From Takakia lepidozioides (Eukaryota > Streptophyta > Takakiopsida > Takakiales > Takakiaceae): DNA of 64,000 nucleotides. Position 1 is the first letter of the stretch. Every line of letters starts with the position of its first letter. The DNA lies in NCBI GenBank assembly GCA_030704615.1, contig CM060731.1:84114756-84178755 (forward strand), in the 5' to 3' direction. The notes beneath the pieces were generated by a model. The model searched no databases and was not told the origin of the DNA. It saw only the letters and a list, made by a program, of their open reading frames with translations. The position numbers and the translations under genes are program-made. This document shows, one piece after another, positions 33,830-44,117 of the stretch.

Positions 33830-34506
33830 TCTTGTGGGCCCAGTGGTCAGAGTATCCCTAGGATCAGTGTCGGCAGCTGTTAAACCGTTAACCTGAACCT
33901 CATCAATAAACCCAATAACAAAGCCGACTTCCTGGAAGCATGCCACAGGATCTGGGGATGGGATTGCAGATTAAGTAAATGTATCTTTATACTACTACCA
34001 ATGATCATGCGCACCTGGAAAGTTCCAAATGTGAAACGAATGTGGGGTTTGGCTAACAAGGATGACCGTGTATGATATTCCAAGATTTGTCATCAAACTC
34101 TCGTTCATTTACATTTATTTGTGTAAGACGTGCGCCAAGATTTCTGGGATTCGCTGTTATTTTTAAATATTGAAACCGTTCTAATAAAGAACACGCCGTT
34201 TATTTTGGGCGACACACGTCAGACATCCAAAACTGAATACGAACAGCTGTACACCAATTGCTGGCATGTGCACTAATAAGGGAACGACTATGTGTAACGG
34301 TCACGCGAGAGGGAATCCGATGCTTCTAAAGACACGCAAGAACGCAGGCAATCCCGCAAGAAATCGGGAGTCACTGCGTTTTTCTACTTTTCGCGCTTAG
34401 AGAGAGAGTGGTAGTCAAGCTGGAGAGGGTTCCTTCTACAATACGAAAGAGAAGAAAGTCTCTTTATTTTACTTCCCTTAGAGAGAGACGCAGAGCAAGA
34501 GAGCAA
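33830..34506. other. Intergenic / putative promoter region of PMT copy 1
   Basis: There is no gene here. The segment separates the divergent MULE and PMT copy 1. A short GAGAGA-rich stretch (ttagagagagagtggtag, 34398) precedes the PMT frame and could be core-promoter or 5' UTR sequence. An upstream in-frame GTG at 34408 exists, but ATG at 34507 is the first standard start. Confidence 0.35.
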
Positions 34507-34803
34507 ATGACGAGGCGTCGTTTGTTGGAGAACACAGGGCCAAGGCAGCAGGTGAACGCGGAGACTGATTCAGAAGAGCAGACGGAGACTGAGGCAGCGG
34601 CTGTGACACAGTCTGCGATAAGAGTGCGCCAGCCTGTGGAGGCAGAGATGATTCGCAGGGACACTGAAGGAGGTGGAAGCACGCGGAACGCCGAACCGGG
34701 AGAAGGTCCAAAAACCCTAGAGCAGACAGAAATTCCGGCAGATGTGAGAGGGAAGAGGAAAGCTGCAGAAGGGGATCCAATTTCAAAACCTAAGAAGGCG
34801 CCA
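34507..34803 (+). CDS. PMT copy 1, exon 1 (charged N-terminus)
   Basis: ATG at 34507 opens 99 codons rich in Arg, Glu, Thr and Gln (MTRRRLLENTGPRQQ, DSEEQTETEAAAVTQ). It ends with a basic KRKAAEGDP...KPKKAP that could be a nuclear localisation signal. The donor CCA|GTAAGT at 34803 is in phase 0. Exon 2 begins in phase 0 at 35540 and continues in the same charged style, so the two exons join without adjustment. No similar first exon is seen upstream of copy 2. I do not recognise a domain. Confidence 0.55.
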
Positions 34804-34859
34804 GTAAGTTTTATCTAACTTACATTTCATTGTTGAAGATATGCGTAGAGATTGAGTGG

Positions 34860-35530
34860 AATGTCCCAGACAGGGATTGTCGCTACCAACCATCACAAAG
34901 GTGATTTGCTTTCTACTCCTCTGCTAAGGGTTTACCGCACAATGAGTGGGTGACTATCGGTACAGTCATTCACTGTTGTTCAGATCATATAGTCTGTCTG
35001 ATTGCCTTTCAAGGAGTCCTTCCTCTTCCCTTCTTTAGCAGGAACTACTGAATTGCGAGCGTCGTTAACGCCATTCAATTCTCCTCATGAGATTTATATA
35101 CCTATGTGTTTGAAGAGAGAGTGAGGGTCGGCATACCGTCAATCATCGTTGTTCAGACCATACAGTTTGTCTGATTGCCTTTCAAGCAGTCCTTCCTCTT
35201 CCCATGCTGGCGACGGTAATCACAGTGGAGTCAATCTGAATAATCTGCACTTACTGTCCGCCCTAAACTATACTGAATGTCGTTGCCGCCAATCACTTGC
35301 ACATAGATGTCATTACACAACACCGATCCGGCAGGTCGTTATCTTTTGTGATTGTCGTTAACGCCGTTTGCTATCGCTCTCGCTTTTGTTTTGAATACGG
35401 CAATATCAGCTTTGCTTGTGTAGATTGTGCTGAATTGTTTCACACCATTCATAGTGAGTTTCTTTGAGACAGAGTGATGGTCGTTACCGCCATTCACTAT
35501 TTGCAAATTAGTCAGTCAGAACTGAATGGC
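34860..35530. repeat. PMT copy 1 intron-1 array of CATTCA-armed degenerate palindromes
   Basis: Within intron 1, units related to GAATGGCGTTAACGCCATTC recur in degenerate form: gtcgttaacgccattcaatt (35060), tgaatgtcgttgccgccaat (35275), gattgtcgttaacgccgttt (35350) and gatggtcgttaccgccattc (35477). A longer tandem unit of about 175 bp also repeats: ttgttcag-catacagtttgtctgattgcctttcaag occurs at about 34976 and again at about 35149. These arms and core match the better preserved array in intron 5 (37371-38089). Confidence 0.65.
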
Positions 35531-35539
35531 ATCGTGCAG

Positions 35540-36168
35540 AAAACTATGAGGTCGAAGCCTACAAGATCAGAGGGGAAAGGATCTGGAGATGGGGACGAGT
35601 CCGCAAAAAGCTCAGAGAATACATATGAAGCAGATGAATCTGAAGTGCACTACCTTGACAAGGTGAAAGAACTCATGTCATTCCAGAAGGTAAACTCTCA
35701 GGAGGTTATAAAAGACATGCTCGTATCTGGAGGGCGTCTGGACATCCCTCTGTGCCGGATGATATCAATGCCTATTGTGCGTCCTCCTCTTTCCCATGAC
35801 ATAACAAAATTGGAAAGTGATTTTGTGCATGGATATAGACTTGGTGCACAAGTTTTTTATGTGTCACTGACGGATATAAATGGGAAAAGCACATTAGTGT
35901 CTCCAGAGATCAGTGATAACTGGGATGAGTGCTAGAAAGATGCCAATGAGGAGTTTGAGCTGGGCCTCATGATGGGAAAGAACACCCAGCAATTCTGCAA
36001 CCACATGTTCTGCGTCTGGGACGACAACCACCGATTGCTGGCATGGATGGGATACATTCAGAAACACCATGCGAAAGACAAAGACAAGCATGTTGTTGTG
36101 GAGGCAATGGTTTTGGATCCTGGAAACGACATCGCTAGGCTTCTTACAGCTATGCACGACGTGAACAA
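35540..36168 (+). pseudogene. PMT copy 1, exon 2: ParB/sulfiredoxin-like domain, one nonsense codon
   Basis: Acceptor GTGCAG|A and donor AACAA|GTAAGT bound the exon. After a charged start it reads RLDIPLCRMISMPIVRPPL, FVHGYRLGAQVFYVSLTD, MFCVWDDNHRLLAWMGYI and VVEAMVLDPGNDIARLLTAM. The block D-x-NHRLLAW resembles the ParB/Srx 'dG.HRl.A' motif, and the two flanking strands fit the fold; this is a motif-level call. A TAG at 35933-35935 interrupts WDEC-stop-KDANEEFE, where copy 2 has Trp (WDPCWREVNREFE), so TGG changed to TAG. Apart from that the exon is open and closely parallel to copy 2. Confidence 0.6.
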
Positions 36169-36262
36169 GTAAGTCATCCAGGAGATTTCATTCCTTCTGT
36201 AGTGTCTTATTAATCCTCAAAAAACAGTGTTAAGGAATGCAATGTTTTCAATGTTTTTGCAG

Positions 36263-36455
36263 ATCGACAGAGAAATCGCATGTGACAACAAGCTTGGTTC
36301 ACACACTATTCCGAATTCAGAGGATTGGTTTGATGAAGCTGGATGATTTTCGGACAGTACTACCACCCAATATCATCAAGAAGTGCGAAACAGGAAGAGC
36401 TGCAGGCACTTGGTATTCTTTGACACGAGAGGTGTTTCTGGAGTACATGTATGCG
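36263..36455 (+). CDS. PMT copy 1, exon 3
   Basis: TTTTGCAG|A to ATGCG|GTAAGC. It encodes KSHVTTSLVHTLFRIQRIGL, then PPNIIKKCETGRAAGTWYS, LTREVFLEYMYA. Copy 2 has the same exon at 48667-48856 with KTSHVTTNLCHTLFRV and TWYSLTREAFLDYMYT. It is helical and of unknown function, presumably the C-terminal helices after the ParB-like core. No stop is present in this copy. Confidence 0.6.
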
Positions 36456-36539
36456 GTAAGCCCGAGTCTGTACTCTGTTTACTTTTCGAATACATGTTTG
36501 TTGCCCCTTCGGAGCTAATTACTACTTGAATCAATGCAG

Positions 36540-36976
36540 CAAGAACTGGCAGAGGCAGCTGAGAAGGGAAAATCCGAATATTACCGCACTACACCAGAGG
36601 AACTAAGGACATCAAAAGGTGTGGAAGCTACAATAAAGAAGGAGTTTGAAATGCGAAGAACCAAATTGATGTCCGCCTTTGGAAAGCAGCTTAGAATAGT
36701 AGATCCTGGACTTGGTCCTGAGTTCCTTCAGCAGATCAAAACACATTATGACAAGCATGTGCATCCGGAGATGCAGCAGGAGAAATTGCACCGGCTGGCC
36801 ATATCGATGGTCGACCACAAACAAAAATAAGGTGGCTGGAGATATGGAACTCAGATCAAACAGTAAAGGACTTGAATCAGTTCCCAAAGAGCACCATACA
36901 GCCTGGCACAAAGGTGGAAGGAATCAGTGATTTGGTGTTTGATAACTGGCTCCACAAGGCTACATTTTGGAGTCAG
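36540..36976 (+). pseudogene. PMT copy 1, exon 4 with frameshift
   Basis: AATGCAG|C to GTCAG|GTGTGT. The first frame gives a Glu/Lys-rich helix, LMSAFGKQLRIVDPGLGPEF and HRLAISMVDHKQK, then a stop near 36830. The continuation IRWLEIWNSD (copy 2: IRWLEIWNSDPLVKD) and FDNWLHKATFWSQ lie in another frame. A one-base change near 36820 therefore breaks the copy. The helix-rich composition suggests a structural linker between the ParB-like and methyltransferase halves. Confidence 0.6.
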
Positions 36977-37061
36977 GTGTGTATTCAAACATGCCGTTTT
37001 CTTCTCTTCAAGTATGCGATGAGTATCTTATTTGCAATTCTGACAAATATATTATTTGCAG

Positions 37062-37288
37062 CTCGAAAAGCGCGCCGTCATTGTGCTGGATCAGACTTTG
37101 AAGGACCTGAACATTTCGATTGTTTCCCCTCCCCAAATGTCATTGGAGGCATACATAAGGAAGTGGAGAGGTCTCACCTGGAGATACTGTTTTTTCCGGG
37201 AGTTCTCCAAAGATGGTAACATTTTACGGTCCAACGACTTTGACAGTCAGGTTGGAGGAGAGTGGGCCATGATGCGAGTTGTGTACAG
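37062..37288 (+). CDS. PMT copy 1, exon 5
   Basis: TTTGCAG|C to GTACAG|GTGCAA. It encodes LEKRAVIVLDQTLKDLNISI, SLEAYIRKWRGLTWRYCFFR, then EWAMMRVVYR. Copy 2 has LEKRAIAALGESLIDYKITM and IRRWKGAIWNNCFFREFERE at 49492-49687. The exon is open. The intron that follows carries the main palindrome array. Confidence 0.6.
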
Positions 37289-37370
37289 GTGCAATGTCAT
37301 ACTTGAAACTCTACTGCTTTTTTTGGGAAAAAATGTGGCTTCATAAGGATTGCAATCATAGATCCAGATT

Positions 37371-38089
37371 GAATGTCGTTGACGACATTCACTTCTTTGT
37401 CTGAGTCATTCTTAAGCAAGTATATGAATTCACCTGGTTAGGATCTAAGGGTGTAATTATAGTGTCCCTGATTAGAATTGATAATGTCCTTGAATGGCAT
37501 TGACGACATTCACATCCGGAGTTGTTGAGAGGTCCTCAGAGTTATAATTTTTTGTAATGTCCATAGAGGTTATAGTGAGGGTTCCTCACTTCATATTGCT
37601 GAATGTCAATGTAGACATTCAGTTGTTCTGCATTGTTTTTGCCTCTTGCGAGGAATCTGGAGGCTTGATAAGCTCTGTTATGAGAAATCCAAAGTGAATG
37701 TCGTTGATGACATTCACTTGTGTGTCTGTATTATTCAACAGCGACAATTTGAATTTACATGGATTGGGAGCTAAGTAATTGGTTCCTTGTTGGTATTTTG
37801 TGAATGGCGTTGACGCCATTCACATACAGTGTTGTTGTGAGGTCCTCAGTGATATGTTCGTTATGAATGTGCATTGAGTTTTCGTGGAGGGTTCCTTACT
37901 CGAGTTATGATTTCCATCCTGTGATTTTGCTTCATTTGAGGAATAATTAGGCTTGATTAGTGAATGTCGTTGACGACATTCACTTCTATGTCTGTGTCAT
38001 TCCAAAACGATAGTTTGCATTCATCTGGATTAGGGTGTATTTACAGTATCATTGAATGGAATGTTTTGAATGGCGTTGATGACATTCAC
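37371..38089. repeat. PMT copy 1 intron-5 palindrome array (seven sites)
   Basis: Seven 20-bp sites of form GAATGNCGTTGACGNCATTC lie at about 37371, 37492, 37601, 37696, 37802, 37972 and 38070. They are spaced 95-170 bp apart and usually flanked as TGAATG...CATTCAC. Each is a 9-10 bp inverted repeat around a TG centre. The sites at 37371 and 37972 are T..A paired (GTCG/CGAC) and the one at 37802 is G..C paired (GGCG/CGCC), so both arms changed together. Three others carry a single unmatched change. Confidence 0.88.
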
Positions 38090-38229
38090 ATCTGGAGCAT
38101 TCGTGTGGTCCTGAAAGGTCCTTGGAGCAGTTCTCAGAGCCATTTCAATCTATGTTTTTTTCATTCTGTTCTACTTGCATCTTACTCACTGAGCGCTTTT
38201 GTGGGTTGGGATTCATCTCATTTTTTCAG

Positions 38230-38502
38230 GTACACGAAATATGTGCTTATGGAAGGAAATCACCTGAGCGGAATTCCAGACTATCTTGACATGTGGTCGG
38301 ACCCTGCAAACGATCCAACCATGTATACTGTAGGGATATTGAAGGACTGGAGTCCTTCTCACTTCAGAGACTGTGGGTGGTACCTTGATTGCCCACCGGA
38401 GCACACGACCTTTCAAGAACAGCATATGAAATACTTGAACAATAACGCTGAGATGCTGGCGCCTTTGACTGACGAAGAGTACCAACGAAACATAAAGGAG
38501 TG
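38230..38502 (+). pseudogene. PMT copy 1, exon 6, cut by a Ty3/gypsy element
   Basis: TTTTCAG|G opens RYTKYVLMEGNHLSGIPDYL, then DPTMYTVGILKDWSPSHFRD, then NNNAEMLAPLTDEEYQRNIK. Copy 2 has the same exon at 50353 (RYIYHVFIPGKYLSDEPDFI, DKTMYTAGIAKDWGRAHFRD). At about 38503 similarity to PMT stops and integrase coding of a gypsy element begins in another frame. All methyltransferase exons are missing from this copy. Confidence 0.65.
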
Positions 38503-39357
38503 GCAGGGGGCCATTTTGGAGAAGAGACTACCAGTAGGAAGATACTACTTGCCAGTTACTGGTGGCCTACCTTGTTCAAAGATGTGCACAAGTATTGTAA
38601 AACTTGTGATGAGTGTCAGAGGCTAGGACCATTGCAGAGGTCTGGAAAGATAGCTTTGCATCCTACAATGCCTACTGAACCATTTCAGAAATGGGGACTG
38701 GACTTTGTTGGACCAATAAACCCGCCAGCCAAGAATACACAGAACAAGTATATAATAGCTATTGATTATACTACGAAGTGGGTGGAAGCTAAAGCTCTGG
38801 GGGACAACACAGCTAAGTCCACAGCCAGGTTCCTGTATGAGAACATACTTACACGGTTTGGCTGTCCCCTGGAATTTATCAGTGATCAGGGAAGTCACTT
38901 CATCAATGAGACCATAAAACTCTTGACTAAGGAGTTCATGATTGTGCATAGGAAAAGTACAACCTATTACCCACAAGGTAATGGACAGGCAGAGGCTACC
39001 AACAAAATACTATGTACCATCTTGGCTAAAATAGTCAATGCAAACAGAACAGACTGGGATACAAAGCTACTGACAGCTTTGTGGTCATACAGGACTTCAT
39101 ATAAAGTCACCACTAAGTATACACCATTCCAATTAGTTTATGGTATGGAAGCTTTACTTCCAGTGGAGTTTTTATTACCTACTATGAGAACTGAATGGGG
39201 AAGAAGAATGGAATTAAAAGATTCAATTAAGGTCAGGAAACATGAATTATACCATATGGAGGAAGTACAAGCTGATGCAGCTGACAACATGACGAGAATA
39301 CAGATGAAAAGGAAGGATCAGTTTGATGAAGGGAAGTTGAAGACTTTCAAAACATGA
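38503..39357 (+). pseudogene. Gypsy-1 integrase, 5'-truncated
   Basis: The frame opens directly at the zinc-binding part GGHFGEETTSRKIL ... KYCKTCDECQR (HHCC). It continues into the catalytic core WGLDFVGPI, YIIAIDYTTKWVEAKAL, FGCPLEFISDQGSHFINETI and YYPQGNGQAEATNK, which holds the D,D(35)E residues. Integrase inserts the LTR element DNA. Gag, protease, RT, RNase H and the 5' LTR are absent. The ORF ends by frameshift at 39357 and the C-terminal part resumes at 39354 in another frame. Confidence 0.92.
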
Positions 39358-39660
39358 GATTTGGTTTGTGGTTGCAGAAGAAAGGAAAGATTAAGGCTTC
39401 TAAGCTTAAATCGCCATGGAAGGGACCTTATGTCATACAAAAGATGTATGATAACAACACGGCCATGTTACAAACCATTAACAAAGAAATGTTGGGCAGG
39501 GTCAATGCCAACAAGTTGAAAGGATACAGTGGTATCCATGACAAGCCATTGAGGCACGATTTGCATATAGAACCACACGAGCAAATACAGGCTGTTCCAG
39601 TAATACCAACGAAGCATAGAATACTTGTCGTTAAACCGGTGAGGAGAGGAAAACATAGAT
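39354..39660 (+). pseudogene. Gypsy-1 integrase C-terminus
   Basis: The new frame gives LWLQKKGKIKASKLKSPWKG, PYVIQKMYDNNTAMLQTIN and VNANKLKGYSG, the GPY/F-type C-terminal domain of Ty3/gypsy integrase. The preceding frame ends FKT at the same bases, so a one-base change splits one pol polyprotein. No chromodomain follows, which separates this element from the chromovirus at 56-61 kb. Confidence 0.85.
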
Positions 39661-39672
39661 GTTTAAATAGCT

Positions 39673-39950
39673 ATCACAGCCCAACACAGGGTCACACAGC
39701 CCATCACAGCCCAACACAGGGTCACACAGCCCATCACCGCCCAACACAGGGTCACACAGCCCATCACAGCCCAACACAGGGTCACACAGCCCATCATAGC
39801 CCAACACAGGGTCACACAGCCCATCACAGCCCAACACAGGGTCACACAGCCTATCACAGCCCAGCACAATGTCACACAGTCGCGCACAGCCTAGCACAGG
39901 GCGGCACAGCCTGTCACAGCCTCACACAGCCAATCAGAATTACACAGTCC
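39673..39950. repeat. 30-bp coding minisatellite in gypsy-1
   Basis: The unit (cat)cacagcccaacacagggtcacacagc repeats about seven times with few changes, then degenerates for two or three more units. The period is a multiple of three, so the frame stays open and would encode a HSPTQGHTAH decapeptide repeat. The opposite strand also stays open and gives a spurious Cys/Trp-rich frame. The CACAGCC element also recurs in the 3' LTR (44245-44330). Confidence 0.92.
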
Positions 39951-40533
39951 ATAGGATTAGTGACAGGTGGACGAAAGAAAACATCAGGGAAATGGCCGGC
40001 GGAAGAAAGGGCGGAAGTCAGTTTAAAAGTGGACGCGTGGAAGTCAGGCCGTGACGCACAGCTGAGAAGGAGCTGCAAGAACAAGTGTCATCAAGAAAAA
40101 GGACAGGAGTGGCCGTCAAAGTACCTACCTACTACGTCAAAGAGGATGGATGGCGGGCCCATGGAAAATCCACTAAAGAAAATTAATTCTAAAATCCAGT
40201 CACAGCGGTTACAGCCAATCATGAAGCAGGAGCAACTTCAAGAAAGTAAAAAGGTTCTGAGCGTAAGAGTCGGCGTCGTTCCAAGTAACGGGCGTCTCGA
40301 CGGGACAGACAATCAATGCGATAGTTTTGAAGCTATGAGGGAACTAGCAGATTATACGCTCGCGATACTACTCACGCAGTGGCGAGGAAACAGAAGAACA
40401 GAGAGTAACTTTTCTCTTGATCAATGCTTGCAAGCCCCGCAGGTTTACAGGACACTACCCATAGCATTTTGTGGCAATCATACGTTTGTGCTTTGTGCTC
40501 TGCAGGCATTACTTCAGTTGTTACAGCCACAGC

Positions 40534-41888
40534 CTTACGGTTTCTCTAAAATGAAGAGAGTAAGAGGGATGGAGGACATCAAGGTGAAAAGCACCACAAT
40601 CCTGCAGAAACAGACGATTGTGACGCCATACGCGGTGAAGTTACTAGAGGAACTGCGATTACAAGGATTGCAAAACAAGGATTGGACATTGCACCATCGG
40701 AAGTACATGTTAGAATTCTTGCAGAACTTTGACCCAAAGACAGGAGCCACAATGGTGAAGGGAGTTGAATTAGAACTTACTCCCTTATACCTACAGCAAT
40801 TGTTTTCATTACCAGCAGGTCAGGTTCATGTGGACGAGCACAGGGCTAGATTGCAGATGAAAGATTTGTTTGAAGAAGGGAGTTTCTTTAAAACTCAAGG
40901 CTATGCTTGTACCAAAGCAATGTACCCAGGGCTCAAGGAGGTAGGCCAGATATTGAACGTTCTGTTTGCCATGAAACAGAACCAGCAGTATTTGAGCAGA
41001 TCCTTCACAGAGGAAATACTCAAAGGCCTGAGAGGAGAAGAGGTAGCATGGGAGAACATCATGTACAACGGACTGGTAGAGGAGATGAAAAGATTGCAGG
41101 GAACTGCCGCTAAATCTCCTATCATAGTATCTGGGCCAGTCATTGCACAAATCATCCTAGACTCATGCGTACTTGATGCGAGAGAAAGGAAGGAAATGGG
41201 AGTGTTTGAAATAACAACCACTACCATAGAAGAGCAAGGTTCTTCACAGGGTGAAGGAGGATTGGCAGAGCATCAACAGCCCAAAAGACAGAGGAAAGGG
41301 ATCACGTTGGAAGCCAAACCATTAGCTACAAGGCAGCAGGAGGAAGAAGTTACTCAAGCTCTTGTCCAGGAGAGGGTACAACAGCACAGAGATCAAGGGT
41401 TACAAACAACACAACCTGTGGAGAGGGAACAGGAAGTCAATTCAGTATCACAGCCATCACAGCCAGGTGAACGGCTTGCCAAAGAGTTACCACAAGTGGT
41501 CCATGCGGTTCCTCCACAAATAATAGATTTGGAAACAGAAGGGTTAGATATTCCAACTACAGAGCAAGTGGTGGCAGAGATTGAGAGAGGTGATCTTCTC
41601 TATGAAGACTCTAGTTTGCTCAGAGAGAGAGTGGAGCCAGAGGTCCAAAATCTGTCCAGTGAACTTCCTGATGTGCAGGTAATACCCCCACCAGCACCGC
41701 AAGTTCCAGAAGAGGAACATCAGGACACAGCAGCATCTGGGAGAAATGAGGAAATTGAGAAGGAGGATCTGGTGGAGCAGTGGCCTGAGTGGTTTGTGAG
41801 GCATCATCCTATGGATGAGAGGGGTGAACAGCAGCATGTTAACCATGATGGGCCTCAGCAGGCTATGCTGATGAACTCCATAAGCTGA
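40534..41888 (+). CDS. Gypsy-1 post-integrase ORF, N-terminal domain
   Basis: Downstream of the minisatellite the same frame stays open to TGA at 41886-41888. It includes VTPYAVKLLEELRLQGLQNK, ELELTPLYLQQLFSLPAGQ and a long Gln/Glu-rich tail. The 'V.G..V.l.p..i...f.LP.G' pattern recalls the 'putative plant transposon protein' (Transposase_32) seen in some plant gypsy elements, but the match is weak. Its position between integrase and the 3' LTR is that of extra or env-like ORFs in Tat/Athila-type elements. Confidence 0.45.
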
Positions 41889-41897
41889 ACCCTCAAT

Positions 41898-43094
41898 TTG
41901 TTGGGAACTTACATGAAGTCACATGTTCCAGTGACTCAGTTGGAAGTTCTGAAGGAGGAACTCAGAAAAGAGTTCGAAAATCGGTTGGCAACCGAGTGTG
42001 TTAACAAAGTTGAGATGGAAGTGCATCTGCAGTTGCAACAGGAGTTGGGGGAAACAAAGAATGCTTTGCAATTTGCTAAGCAGCAACTGATTGAGGGGGG
42101 TCTGGAGCAAGACCATCTGCAGGAGATACACGAGCAGCAATTATTCCAATTGCAGAACAAGCATGAGGATGAGATGCAAGGACTAAAGGAACAACAGGCA
42201 GAGTTGGAGGTAGTACATCAAAGGATGACGGTGCAATGTGCCACCCTCACAAATGTTCTAGAGCAAGCCACAACAGAAGCCAACCAGCAGAGGGAGCGAT
42301 GTGTAAGGGCAGAAACGGAGGTAGTGGAGCAAGCCAAATTCATTGTGGACCTCAAAGATACAATATGTCACAATGAGGGTGCTTTACAGCAATACAAACA
42401 GGTTGAGGCTAACCAGGAGAAGTACATTGTGGAGTTACAACAGACCCTTATGTCGAATAGGAATCAACTCTCTGTAGCTAACAAGGCAGCGAGGGAAGCC
42501 AATAATCTGGCTGCAGCTTATGCCAATTTAGTTGAACCTCATGAGAAGCGCATGCAAGGATTGCAACAGCAGTTAGATGCCTACAGACTCAAGGAGGAGC
42601 AGAGTCTCAGAGATGTTACACAAGACAGAGTGGATGACCAACTTTTAAAAGTATGGTTAGCACAAGGGCCAGTGGAAGGGAAAGCACCGAGAAAACTCAC
42701 CCAGGGGGAGATGAATGACCTGAGGCTGCAAGTGCAGAATATTGCCACCACTACTATAGACAATGTCTATAGTAGAATAGGAGAGCTCCAAGAGGATGTG
42801 GATACACTGCAGACTCAAGTGGAGGACTTGAGTTCAAACATAGACCAAAGGCTCATGATTCTTGAAGAACATCTCATGGAGGCGTATTTGAGGGCCAGAA
42901 CTCTAGTTTTCGGGTCTTCTTCGCAAGAAGTGCAGGGGATGCCAATGGTGGAAACACCAATAGAACCAGTTTCACAGCAGGTGGCTGTACAGGTTATTGA
43001 ATCTCCTATGACAGCAGTTGCACGGCCTGAGGTATGGGGAAATGCTGCTTTCAACCACCCAAGACTCATGCACGGGAATACAACCGAGCAATGA
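41898..43094 (+). CDS. Gypsy-1 coiled-coil ORF
   Basis: This 398-codon frame is almost entirely predicted coiled coil. It is rich in Gln, Glu, Leu and Ala with heptad-like spacing (EEHLMEAYLRARTL, ELGETKNALQFAKQQLIEGG). It follows the previous ORF by only 9 bp, so the two were probably one reading frame or are translated from one message. No catalytic motif or signal peptide is seen. A structural or gag-like role is possible but unproven. Confidence 0.5.
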   Translation: MLGTYMKSHVPVTQLEVLKEELRKEFENRLATECVNKVEMEVHLQLQQELGETKNALQFAKQQLIEGGLEQDHLQEIHEQQLFQLQNKHEDEMQGLKEQQAELEVVHQRMTVQCATLTNVLEQATTEANQQRERCVRAETEVVEQAKFIVDLKDTICHNEGALQQYKQVEANQEKYIVELQQTLMSNRNQLSVANKAAREANNLAAAYANLVEPHEKRMQGLQQQLDAYRLKEEQSLRDVTQDRVDDQLLKVWLAQGPVEGKAPRKLTQGEMNDLRLQVQNIATTTIDNVYSRIGELQEDVDTLQTQVEDLSSNIDQRLMILEEHLMEAYLRARTLVFGSSSQEVQGMPMVETPIEPVSQQVAVQVIESPMTAVARPEVWGNAAFNHPRLMHGNTTEQ

Positions 43095-44097
43095 TCATGC
43101 CCTTCAATGAAATTCCAAATAGCTTGGATTTGGCTTGGAATCAATTTGGTCCTCCACAATCCTTTCCACACTACTACCAAATAATGCGCATTTGGTTGCC
43201 AGTGGCCACTCGGACTAAGATTCTGGCAATGAATCAGCTCATTGAGGATCATCATTTTTCAAGGTATTGGTCTGAGGCAGGCACCATGTTGAAGGAGTTA
43301 ATAGCTTTCCAGGTTGTTCATGGGCACATTCACACCAAAACAAAGGAAGTAGCGAGTTTGGTCATGGGATGTGGAATTTATTATACTGCTTGTTTCATTG
43401 CACGTTACCACATTGAGCAGCAGAAGATGCAGTCCAGATTTCTGACTTATTCCACTACAGATCATTGGACCTTACCTGTGGTGCCGCATCATACGTATTT
43501 ATATGATGTGAAAATCATGTTACAGAGGGATTCACAACTCCGTTCATGGTTTAACATGGCCTGGAACAACTTGAGCAACGAAAAATGATATATTGACGAC
43601 ATTTTTAATAAGGAGCAAACAGCTTGGCAATACCTATACTGCTCCAAAGTTACTGGCACACCTCTCACCTATACTGAGAAGGAATTGTTGAAGTTCAATC
43701 AACTTGCTTTCAACAGGTTACACAACGTTGTGAAGCTTAAGGTTCCTGACATGGTGGGGCCACACTGTATGCCAATTTTCATTCCAGAGAAACCAAGAAA
43801 GGCAAGAAAACCAAAAAACTGCAGGACTGAAGCAGATTCGGACACAACAACTGAAACTTCAGAACAAACTCTTGACATATGGGAGGAATATGATCAAGCA
43901 CTGCACGACAAGAAACAACGGGGCCACACCAGAGCCATTACAGCCGGTTCAGTCAAAGGGCAACAAATCAGGTTCAAGTACAGCTCAAGCATCTCCAGCA
44001 AGCAGTCATAGAACTCGGGCACGTACAGAGAGCCCTCCACTGCACTCTCACAAACAGACAGGACCACGTTCACAAAGATTTACTGATCCTAAGCAGT
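43034..44097 (+). pseudogene. Gypsy-1 third-region coding remnants
   Basis: Frame 43034-43588 (FNEIPNSLDLAWNQFGPPQS, IMRIWLPVATRTKILAMNQL) ends at a stop. A frame at 43685-44011 continues ELLKFNQLAFNRLHNVVKL and a Lys/Arg-rich tail (EKPRKARKPKNC). The bases between (43588-43685) read through in one frame after a single stop, so this was probably one ORF. It lies next to the polypurine tract. I do not recognise a domain. Confidence 0.4.
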
Positions 44098-44117
44098 AAA
44101 CCGTGAGGACACGGCTT

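Noticed and set aside
37371-38089. Palindromes as W-box (TTGAC) arrays for WRKY factors
   Set aside because: The core does contain TTGAC, but the conserved feature is the 20-34 bp dyad with paralogue-specific arms, which W-boxes do not need.
39631-39897. Cys/Trp-rich minus-strand protein (CVTLCWAV repeats)
   Set aside because: It is the antisense shadow of the 30-bp coding minisatellite, kept open only because the period is a multiple of three.
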